64,000 nt of DNA, from NCBI GenBank assembly GCA_932521025.1, contig OW051471.1, positions 2,294,001 to 2,358,000 of the forward strand, in the 5' to 3' direction. Positions 23,301 through 35,300 of the stretch are shown here, in pieces. The translations under genes were made by a program, and so were the position numbers. Every line of letters begins with the position of its first letter. The stretch's first letter is position 1. Source of the DNA: Oscheius onirici. Taxonomy: Eukaryota; Nematoda; Chromadorea; Rhabditida; Rhabditidae. A model generated the notes under the pieces. It had not been told where the DNA came from, did not search any database, and worked only from the letters and a program-made list of their open reading frames with translations.

Positions 23301-26300
23301 ATGTCGATTTTCTCAGGAGTCACAGTACAAACTGTAGAAGAAAGCTTCGAAAAGTTCGTTTTGAAAAACTGGCTTTGTTTCAGAACTCCCTTATAACCTA
23401 GTCGCATTTCTTTTTCTTTAAAGGGACAGTCCCGTTGTGTGCGAACATGTCCGCAGGGGAAATCAGGCAACTTCGTGGCGGGACCCACGACAAATTGTAT
23501 TTTTGCTTTTTAGGGGGTTTACACTCATTTTTTCGATTTTTTTTGTTTTTAATCGATGTATCGTCAAAAATTACCCCTAAAATGAGTAGTGGGACGCTGG
23601 TGGAAAATTGACCGAAATAGACCAAAAAGCACTCTCTGGTCAAAAAACGTTATTTTCACCTATTTCCGTCATTTTTCCACCAATTTTGACGTTCCATTAC
23701 TCATTTTAGGGGTAAAATTTGACGATAAATCGATTAAAAACATTTAAAAGTCGAAAAAAATGAACATAGAACGAGTAAAACCCGGAAAATCATTATCTGA
23801 GGTGTTTGAGGTGTGAATGCGCGGGCTTCTAACATTTCTGCTATCTGGTTATAATGGGACTGTACCTTTAATTTGCATTCGTTTTTGTCTTCACACACCT
23901 ATAACAAACTGGCAGTAGATACTCTGCATCAGCAAAGGGTTTTGCCCTGATCGTCAGGGTCATGATATCCACCTGCCGTTGCATATGGCTCGGAATCTTC
24001 AGCGTTGTCAGCTTCTCCAAAGCTTCGCGGGCAAATTTGAACGCCCCGAGTTCCCGGCCAATCTTGGCAATTGTATAGTACACCAATCTGTAATTTTTTG
24101 ACCTAAAATTATTGGGGAAACGTACACCATGCTTATTTTCGAAATCTCCTGAGCCATCGTAAGAAATCGGGCCATGTTGAGGATCGTTTCGAGCGGATGG
24201 CTGGTGAAGGGCATGTGCTGAAAATGACCTTGTTGGAAAAGGTGACAAGCAATCATTGTCAAATAACATCTCTCATTCTTGACCAAGGTGAAACCAAAAA
24301 CTTCTATTTTTTCAACTTTTTCAACTATTGTAGATTGTATTGAAGTTTCGTGGAATCTGCATTATTAGACGCGTTTTTTGAACTTGCTCTCGACCAGTTT
24401 TAAAGATAAAATCACGCCAGCTCCCTCCTACGTGGACTGTGTTTCAACATATCAATGTGTATTGGGGAAGTTTTAAGTTTTGTTATCAGCACCAGAATCC
24501 AATTAGAACCGAACGATTTAGAACTGTCTATTTTTATTGATTATCAGCGATCGAAATAGACCTGGTCGAATTGTCCCTGAACGATATTGTACGCAAGGGT
24601 AGTTTGAAACAGAACAGTGCAATAGCGAAAATTCGAAATCTTTTCAGTTTAAAACCAAACTTGTGCAAAATCACAGTTTGAATTCGAACAGTTCAAAACC
24701 GATACAGACCCATCATCGGGTTACATCACAAAAAAAAATCTAAAAACAAAGGATTTCTCAATGTAGACTCTGAAAGGTTAGAAACTGAATTTTTCGCAGC
24801 ACTGTAAACTCAAGTTATGGTTTGTTCAAAAAAAGAGAGCTCGACCGTAACCCATTTATTTCCGCGCGAGACCCTTATAACATGGAAACATAGGATACTC
24901 AGCTAAGTTTTCTGTTGATATTCCGGTCTCGCAGCGAACTAAATGGGTTATGGTCGAGGTCTCTTGTTTTTGAACAAACCATAGCTCTTTACAACATTAA
25001 AGGAACAGTCTCATTGTGTGCGAACATGTCCGCAGGGAAAATCAGGCAACTTCGTGGCGGGACCCACGACAAGTTTCATTTTTGCGTTTTTCTCGTTCTA
25101 CTTTTTTCGATTTTTAATTGTTTTTAATCGATGTATCGTCAAAATTTACCTCTAAAATATGTGGTAGGACGCTAAAATTGGTGGAAAATTGACCGAAATA
25201 GACCAAAAAGCACTTTTTGGTCAAAAAACGTTATTTTCACCTATTTCCGTCATTTTTCCACTAATTTTGACGTTCCATCACTCATTTTAGGGGTAAAATT
25301 TGACGATAAATCGATTAAAAACATTTAAAAGTCGAAAAAAATGAACATAGAACGAGAAAAACGCAAAAATGAAATTTGCCGTGGGTCCCGCCACGCAGTT
25401 ACCTGATTTCCCCCCTGATTACACGTTCACACACAATGAGACTGTCCCTTTAACTCCATACTAGGCCCATCGATGAAATAAAAAACTTTTCAACTTTCAA
25501 AAAAAACACTTTATAAATATTCCCAACAGCCTAAATTAGCGGAACTATTTTTTGAACTTGTTTCAGTTATAGGTGAAGCAAAAAACGCTGAAACTCACAC
25601 AATACATGAAGACAGCCACGTTTACCTTTCTTTCCAAACGTTTTTCCCTACCTATTTTTCCTGTGCTAACAGATAGGAACACGAATCAGTCATTGTTGCA
25701 GCAGTTCTATTATATGTAGTCATCATATATTCCATTTCGCATATTTTCTGGTCTCAATTTCATACAAAAAAAAGAATGCAACAATGTTAGAATTCCAGAG
25801 TACAGTTAACGTCATGAAAATACGATTTGTGAGTATTTTCAACCGGCTGCGGACCAGCAAAATCAGTTAGGATCCTGACTCTGATGTTTGCACATCCTAA
25901 AATCGCGCGTAGCGCGCGTCAACAGAACTTTCAGCTTTCGGGACTAATTCTATCGGATTCAGCGTAAAAAGTTACCCCTAGAACATATTTTCAAGTAGTT
26001 TGGTCGACGAAAAAAGAAAGTTAGCCAAAATGTTGTTTCCAAAACGTCCGCCGTCCTTTGTACGCGATTTGCGCTCTCATTTTTCACCCAATCGGTCTGA
26101 AAATTTGGCTATCGATGTAACTTTTCTGACTCTACAGGAAGAGGTTTTTCGTTTTTCGATTTGAGACCCGGATCATACCTCTACGCCCTGCATTCTCGGA
26201 CTCGAAAATGTTGGTGTATTGCCAAGGGTCGCCGCCACTCCACCCACACGACCCGGGTTCGATCCCGCCCTTCTACAAACTTTTTTGCTAAATTGTTTTG

Positions 26301-29300
26301 AGCAGGAATTGACTATAGCCACGCTCTGGCAACTTTTTGTGATCGTATTCGATCGTTCCCCGCCTTTAGGCAAAGGCGCAAGGCAGTTATTCTGAGTTTA
26401 CTTCTTGTTCTTAGGACAAAGCCAGATACTTTTAGGAACGAGGGATTAGAGTAGTTTTCTGTTTCTACCCTGGACCTGCAAAATGGCTTAGGTTATACTT
26501 AGGTTTGCCGAAATTCTGGGTATAGACTTCCCCCGATGCTGATGGAGAAGGTCTCGAAAGGTGGTGGGAAATACCGTAACAAGGAATCAAGCTAATAAAC
26601 GCTTGGTTGTAAAAGATTCTAACCAGGCATGATTTCCAACCAATCCAGTCTCGATCCTTTCTTGGAGCATCTCGACAGCGGTGCGGTAATGTTCTGACCG
26701 GTCTGGTATCTGGTGTCAGTGCCAAAATAAATAGAACGGCTCCGAAAAAGATGGTTCACACTTTTTGCTTGTGTATAGGGGACCATTATTCGTAAATTCC
26801 ATGAATTTTGACAAAAAAAAGTGGATTCTTTGAGACAAAAGGGATTTGCCTCTGCCCTGTGTTTTTAGGAGACCGGACAAAAAGTGAACAATACAACGTG
26901 GATTGTAAGAACTCAACAAAAAGTGAACAATATTGCGCACAAAGGTCAAATCCACGTCTTTCCTCTGAGAACCAAACGTCTACTTTTTGAAAATCAGAGA
27001 TATTTTAATGTTCAGACCAAATGACTAAAATTAAGAAGGGTCGTGTTGTATCAGAGTATATTTTATTGAACTCCAATGTAACTTTCTGGACCTTTATATT
27101 CAGAATTTTCTCCTAAAATGTGTACTGGATATGAGTCCAGCTTCGTCACAGTCAGTCGACTAAAATGTGGACTAAAAAACTCCTAAACTTTCTTTCGTGT
27201 TCGTTTGAGTTCTTTCAATTGAAACTAGATTACTTCAGTCGTTGATTTCGGAGTGAACGGAAATATAGTGCAAAAAAACAACTAGTCTTTGAAAATTCTC
27301 TCGATTCATTTATCCTGGTTCTCAGAGGAAAGACGTGGATTTGACCTTTGTGCGCAATATTGTTCACTTTTTGTTGAGTTCTTACAATCCACTTTGTATT
27401 GTTCACTTTTTGTCCGGTCTCCTAAAAACACAGGGCAGAGACAAATCCCTCTTTGTCTAAAGAATCCACTTTTTCACAAATCCAGATAAAAGGAAGGATT
27501 TTTCAATCTGTTTTCACACTGACAACGCAGCTTGGTTCAGCTAGTCTGTTATTTGAAGCGAACTCATTCTCGACGTCTCTTTTTGTCCTAAATAAAGAAA
27601 AGTTGCGTGAATCGAGCAACGTTTCAACAGTTCTATATGTTGTCGTAAACCATTTCTAGTCACTTCCATGGTGTTCCATTTGGTACAAAAAAAGAGTGAA
27701 GAAATTTCAGATTTTGCAGCGTACAGTATATACATATTTTTGAATGTCACACACTTTTATACACAAAGTCACAGTTGATACATCAAAGTCACAGTCAAGG
27801 CTAAACTGGCAAAAAATAATAAAAAAAAATCAAAAGCTTTTTTCCTTTTTTTTTGTCCAAACTGAAGTGCAAAGATTGTAAAATACATTTCTTCGCGGAA
27901 CTAGTTGAATATAAAAAATACGGAGGCTGTCTAAACTGCTGGTAACAAGCTTGAAATCGATCATTTTTGAATTTTTCTTGTTTTATTCGACCCATCGTTT
28001 ACTTCTTCTTGCCAGTTTTCTTGATCAGAAGGTGAAACCAAAGAAAGTTTACCAGTTTCCGCTCAATGTTTCAGTAACACTATGTATACCTAGAGCATTT
28101 TTTAGAACCTATTCTGTCCATTCCGTAAACCATTCCGTATGTCCGTAAACCCCCAAAAACTCACACAATACATGAAGACGGTGTCGTAGGCAAAGTAATG
28201 TTCTGCTTGAGAAGCAGCCTTTTCATATTTTGGCAGCAGCTCGGGATGATCGGACGTCTTCTCCAGGTACTGTTGTCCGAGGAGCCAGTGGTAGTAACTG
28301 GAAATTATAGTTTTTCGCCATCAAAGAGATCTAACAAATTCGATATATGTATTGGGATAGTATTCATAGACGTATTGAAACAAACAACAATTTTATTCGG
28401 GAAAACATACCTAGCATCTTGAAACCGGTTCTCATTGACAGCATTATGAGTGAGTTGTTCCAACACGTGGAGAGCTTCCTTTTCTCTTCCGGCTTTGTGA
28501 TATGCTAAATTTTTTAGTCTTTTCACTGTTTTTCTTCCCAAAAGTACCCTTTTGAGCCTCCTCAAACCGATCCTGTTCGGCTAGCCATCGAGCATGAGGA
28601 AGATAAACGTCCTCGACGTATTTAGGGTACCGATCGGCTATGGCAAAGGCCTGGAATGCACTTTGATTATATTTTTGAATATCACACACTTCTATACATC
28701 AAAGTCACAGTTGATAAAAGCTATTTGAGGGGATGTGAATTTTTTTTGCTTGAAAATTTTTCAACCAAGTATGGAGAGGGTTTTTGAAACTGAAGAACAG
28801 AAGTTTTGAGAAGCTAATACTGGCAAGGTCATCAAGGCTAAACTGGCAAAAAATAATAAACAAATCAAAAGCTTTTTTTCTTTTTTTTGTCCAAACTGAA
28901 GTGCAAAGATTGTAAAATACATTTCTTCGCGGAACCAGTAGTCTTCTTGAAACTGAAAAAAAAACATCTCAAGCCACTGTATGTCCAAACGGTTATGTTT
29001 CAGAACAGCGATAACGCTGACTCCGATATAACGATACGGCTATCCTTTTTCTCCCAAAAACAATGTTATGGTCAGGCTTGTTGAAAACCTGCGCTGTGCT
29101 GCGCTGCGGTCTTTGCTGGGCTGCGCTGCGATCTGAGCTGCGCTAATCGTAGTTGGACTTTGCGGCGGGCTAAAAAAATCATTTCGCATTATTTTCTGAT
29201 TTTTTTTTGTTTCCAAATACGTCCCCCGATTATATTTAGTTTTGTCATCAGAAAAATTGGAAGAAAATCGAAAACTGACAATGAAAATCGAAGAAAACTG

Positions 29301-32300
29301 CTATTTTTACCGAATTTCGTCAAAAATCCGCATTTTCTTCTATTTTTGTCGTCAGTTTTTGATTTTCTTCCAATTTTTCTGATGGCAAAACTAAATCTAA
29401 TCGGGGGACGTATTTGGAAACAAAAAAATAAAAAAAACGAAATGAATTATTTTACCCGCCGCAAAATCCAACCTGGCCGCCTCACGCCGCGGCGCAGCGC
29501 AGCTCAACAACCCAGAATCAACAAGCTTGGTTATGGTATAACAGTTAAAAAACGATGTGTAGTCGTCAAGGCCAAAACCTCAGCAACTTCAAAACACTTT
29601 CCTTCACTTGAAAACAAAGAGTTCAAAAAATGACAAAACACTTTTGGGAAAATGTTTCACAGTAGTCATAAGAGCGGAACTCGTTCGAGAAATACAATCT
29701 AGTGGTGTCTCCGAACGAATAAAAAATGCATAGAATCTGAGGAAGACTATTTCTGATAAAGGAAAACGCCTTTTTCATGCAGGCCGTACGAGAATTGGAA
29801 AACAAAAATCTTCTCAGTGGTTTCCTGGGAGCCAAAAACTTTTTCAAACTTTTTTGTAGCTTCTTTTAGAAACTCTTTAGTTTTTCAATGGCCATAAGAA
29901 TGCACTACTTCGATGATAAAGTGGTCCCCACAGCATCAAATTCCAAATTTCGCTGCGTATCTTTCATTGGCTGAGAATCCAACTCCCATGTTTGCATGGT
30001 AAATGGGCCTCGCAGGGAAGAGCTAAAATCTTACGGTAATCCCTGTTCTTTTTGAATATGAAAATCCATATGAAAAAAAATTTTTGGAAACTCCCGTCTC
30101 CTTATGCTGAATCTTTGAAACAGTTAAATAAACTCAAAAGTTCTTTTTGTGGGATTTTGGAGTGAAGAAAGGATCATTTTGAGAACTGCAGGTTGTCAAA
30201 ACGATCCAGTACTACCAAATATTTGAAACCAAAAATCTTACATCAGTCCAATGTCCTGCACTGACGTGCATCTGCAAAATAGCTCTATTGTCTCCCAGCG
30301 TCGAATAAATCTTTTGAGCTAGACTAAACTCTTGCTTTTTGACAAAGTACGTGGCCAGAAGTCTCAGCGTATCAATGTCGCTCCGATCCAACTTTCTCAT
30401 GACGTTTATGGCTCTGAATTTTGGGGGTTTGGTACTGTAAAAACCAGTTTGAGAAATACGCAATTGCGTACGGGCCATTTCTTGTTGATGACGTCATTTT
30501 CGAGCTTTCCGATGTTCTACAAAGTTGTAGAGGAGATCAAAAACTACAACTTTTCAAAACATCGGAACGCTCGAAAATGTCGCCTTCAAGGTAAAAAAAG
30601 ACGCGTACACAATGGCGTGTTTTTGAAATGTGATAGTTTTTCACAAAAAGTTGCTTACAGATCCATCCAATCGTTGTCCACAATCAGCTGGGTAGCCTTA
30701 TCCATGTCTCCCGAGGAAATGAGCATTTCTGCGGCCACTTTCGGCTGATTTGTGTCCTTGGCCCAGTCGGCTCTTTTCCGAAGCAGCATCTTCTGGGTCT
30801 CACCGCTGGCTTTTGCCATCACGTCCTGGAATGGTTTTAGGCATTTCAACTTGTTTTCGGGTTACCATGTATTGCCTATTTACGAGGTTGTCAGAATACA
30901 CTAGTTTGCTGAAACATTTAGAGTGGAAATTTATCAGTTGTCAAAAATTGACGGTTCTTGGAAAGATCATTGAAATGTTTGGTCTGACTAGAGATCTGAG
31001 TCTTTTCAAAAAAAATAGAGAGCATCGTTTAAATCGACCCGCTCTTTTTCCTTGCCTGAGTGCATCAAGCATGTGCGCGCGGTCCAATTTTTGAATAGCG
31101 GCGGGCGAACCGGTCCGGTCCAGCACACATGCTTGCCTAACATTTACCTGCTGTAACATGCTACGCAGCTAAATTCCCGCCAATTTGATTTGAAAATTTC
31201 TCTATCAAGAAATCGCGAAAATCTATATTTTAAACAGAATATCTAGCGCGTGCCAAACATTCATTCTCCGTATTTTCGGTTACGCGAAATTACGTACGCA
31301 ATTTCGCGTACCTAACTGAAAATACGCAGAACGAAAGCTTGGCACGAGCTATAGTCTTTTAGTTTTTTTTTTACTTTTTTTTTGCACACACATCGACAAA
31401 GTAAACGACATGAACCTCCAGGTTATACATTAGAACAGTGAAACAAACGGAGGTTGAGACGGTATAGTCTGTTCAGTAGCTGCTGAGAAAAGTTAGACCA
31501 ATCGTTGTTGTGAATTCTTATTACTTATCGCTCGTACTGTCAAACGCGCGGCTTTGAAAAAAGGGAAAGGAAACTGTGGAATAAAAACCCAATGCGGTAA
31601 CAGGCTAATCGACTTGTGGCATTCGCAAAAACATCAAATTCAACAAACCTGAACATCTTCGAACATTTTCAGATCACTGAACAGTTCCACAGCCTTGTTC
31701 TCATAGCCTTCTTGTCTATACAAGGCGGCAGCCTCTCTGAACTTTCCCTGATAGCACATAATAAGAGCCTTGATCATGAAGATCTGCTCCTGGTTCTCTT
31801 GCATTTCCTGAAAAGTTCCTATTTTAAATAACTACCGTTCTATATCTCTTTTGGGAGCGCAGAGCGCCATTTTTTTTCAATCAGAATATTGTGCAGGAAC
31901 GTACATTATTCTGCTTCTTAAGCACGTCTTTCTCAGTGATTCGTTGAAACTAACTATGCAGTACAGAGTTGGGCGAGCATATTTTATTTTAGTTTAGTTT
32001 CAAATTTTTGCGAGCGCAAGCAGGCTTCTTTTTGCTCGTGTGCAAGCGCGAGCGCGAGCAGCATACTTCTTTTAAATGTCTTGATAGACCGCGAATTTGC
32101 AGGGCGCGGAGCCTAAAAACAGGTTTCAAGAAACTAAACAGAAAAAGAATTAGAAGAAATAACACTAAAAACGAAAAAAAAATCGGCTGCTCGCACCGCT
32201 CGCAGTAAAAGCGAGCGGAAGCGCGAGCGCTCGCCCAACCCTAGTGCAGTAGCCAGTTTTCCAACTTTTTCGATTGTTTCAAACTTTGGGTAAACATCGA

Positions 32301-35300
32301 AAGTATTCTATCAAATGCTATCAGTCAGACTCTTTCGATAAGGTGTAGAATTCGAACAAGCTGAAAACTGAGAAATCAATGGATCATGTAATCTTTGAGC
32401 TCCCTCAGTAGATTTTTTGTACATAGCCAAAAAAAAATGAAAAATCGTCTTTCTCATGATGATAGTGATTTTGTAACTCGAGATTTGCATTCTCATACGG
32501 CGGCGAAACATAAAATCGTAGTTTTTTTGTAAGAGTAAATGTTTTCCCTTGCAAACTTCCAATAAGCTCAACTGTTCGTGCTGTTACTACTTAGTGTTTT
32601 ACAAATTTTGTAAATAGCGAAAGTGTTTCTGCAATTACTGCCAATATCTCTTGTAAGAGAAACATCAGTACTTTGATCTATTCAAGCAACTGCGTTCTAA
32701 ACTAAAAGCAACAATATTGACCGGCTAAAAGGTTGTCTACCGCACCAGTATCCGTTATATGTAAAGCCTCAAAACTGAAAGCCTTGATCCCTCTTCGAAA
32801 TCTCAGTGAGGGATAGGCTTCGTAGCTCCAAATGCTCGCAAAATGTGGGCATCATTCCTCTTATGACCGAATTGAAACCTTTTTGTAAATTTCTCCTTTT
32901 TTTTCAGTTTTCCCACTATTCGTTTTCGCACCCAATCTCACTGTCCAACCTTTTCATCTTCCTTTGTTTTTTTACAGCCTGGGTTTACAACAAAAGTAGT
33001 TCAAAAATTGCTGCCAAATCAATGCTCGCTCTCAAAAAGTAACTGTGCATACCTTGATCTGTTCAATCAGCTGCAACATTCTGAAGTCCTTTATCCTCGC
33101 GTAAGCCCTAAAATTTTGTATTTCGTATAAAATAAATAAGAAAAAATCACTTTGCCGCTACAATCAGATCCATATTGATCAGGGCGTCTTCAGCCAAAAT
33201 TCGCCAGTCTTCTTCGGTGACTCCAAGTATGGCCACCTGGTAGGCTCCCCTACAAATTTTAGTCCGTCCAATGCCAAAAAAGTCATTTTACTCGTACTGC
33301 TTGTGCTCAATGTACTGGTACATTTGATTGGAGAAGGGCACCTCATGAACGCCCATATTGTAGGCCATGAGACAGAAGACGCGGTTCTGGAAGAAGCCGA
33401 CGACGAAACCCTTAAAATTTGATTCTTTCGATTGAAAATCAACATTTTGGTGAAATTCTCAGGTTTTTGTGAAAAGGATTTTTTGATCAGTATACGTCTA
33501 CCGTTCATCGAAAATTGTCAGAGACACGCGGTAAAGACTATATGGTGAAACAAAATGCATCAAATTTATTTGTCCAGAAGCTGTGGATTGGAGACTTTTG
33601 GAATATCTTGGAAATGTGTATTCGACATTTAAAAAACTTCAAACTCACATGTTCACAAAGCAATTTCATTATATTGGCAAATATACATGCATTGATGATT
33701 ATACTTTCCAACATGCAGTGGCAATGTGTGTTTGCCGAAACAAAAATCTTTTCCAAAAAATCTTTCTTTCTCTTTCTTTTCCTTTTTTACTCTTTTACTC
33801 TCTAGGTACTCGCTTTTCTTGAATGACCGAAAAGACAGTTTTTAGTGTGTTCAAAATGCAGCTTTCTACATCATGTAAATGTTGGATACTCAGCCAAGAA
33901 GAAAGTCGACTCAAAATTACGGTCTCCACATTTTGCAACATATATGCTTCATCCACTCATAAGAACAAAAATGAAACACATTTTCCGCTTCTTTTTTTCA
34001 TGTCAAAACTCCAAAATAAAAAAGTCTTTAGAACGTCGTAGCGACAACCCTGTCGGGGCCAATTTTTAGGATCAGCGCATGGTACGATAGGTTTTGGCTT
34101 GTACTAGACGAGGTACTGTCGCCTGAGAGCTTATCCTAACAATAGACAAGATAGGTACTTATCCTATATTGAGGAGTGACGTCGATTCAGCTGTTGCTTT
34201 TCGATCGACAATTTTTTCAACCGTCTCTGGGCCACAAGATGACCACAATGGCTAACGTTTTTTGGGAAGCTCATAATTTCCGGGTAATTCTCAGGATCTG
34301 GTAACGAGGTATCAGTTAATTTTCATGAGCATGAGTTAGTAGTACACATCAGCAATTTTCAGAGCGACGTGGTAAAGACCGTCCGATGAAACAGAATGCA
34401 TAAAATTCGTGTTTCCTAACAATAAGGCGTTTCTGGGAAAGGCTAGGTTCAAAACTGATTGACGACTTTTGAAATGGCATCGTAATATGTCTTTGGTGAA
34501 ACAAAAAAAGCAGATTCACATGAATCAAAATGAGAAAGAAAACTGACACTCATGTTCTGATGAAATCCCGGAAAGTTGCTGGCCCGAATCGTAAAGTTCG
34601 CCTGATGGGAGAAACAGACAAGCTCGTCGTTTTCGGCATTGAATGTGAGACTGTTCACATTGTTCTCCTGATAGATGATGTCCAGGGTTCGATTGTCATA
34701 GACGGTTGCGACAAAATTCTCGTCCACTATGGCTAGTTTTGATCTAAAAAGTTTGATTATTTTTTCCAACAATCCAAATCCGAACAGCTTCTAGAGCTTT
34801 GCCCATGTGCCTATATAACCTTTTTGAAGCAAAAAACTTACCTGTTGACACTCAAGTCTATACAGCGGACGGGTTGATTGATCTGGATGAGTTTGATGGG
34901 AAATGGGTTGTCGACGAAGATTTTCAGGACCTGGAAAAGGAGATGTGGAAAAGAAGAGAAGGATTTCTGATTTTTCAGGTTCGTTCTTCAGGAGTGGAAG
35001 CAGTGAATTTCCCCCTTGATGAGATCGTTTTATGAAAAGATTGAAACAGAACAAACTACATTTTCTGATCCGCAAGTCTGATTTTCAGTTCGAAAAAAAA
35101 ACGTTAATACATGCACGCAACGTACCTTCCAACTGCACCCGGTGGGGGAGGGGTAAGTTAGGACTCGGCTGTATTCTTTGTCTCACACATCGTTCAGAAC
35201 CGCTTCATCAAAAACTGTGCAACTTTTATAAGTGGCCTAGTGAGCTTGGCTTTTATGAAATTTCTGGCTTCAAAACTACAATAAAGGATCGAATATTGCG

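Noticed and set aside
29160-29633. 157-codon plus-strand frame
   Set aside because: Runs across the inverted-repeat core of a hAT-type MITE; basic residues come from A-rich arms.
34799-35035. Plus-strand frame beginning [16 protein letters not shown]
   Set aside because: Antisense to the daf-10 exon at 34842-34930.
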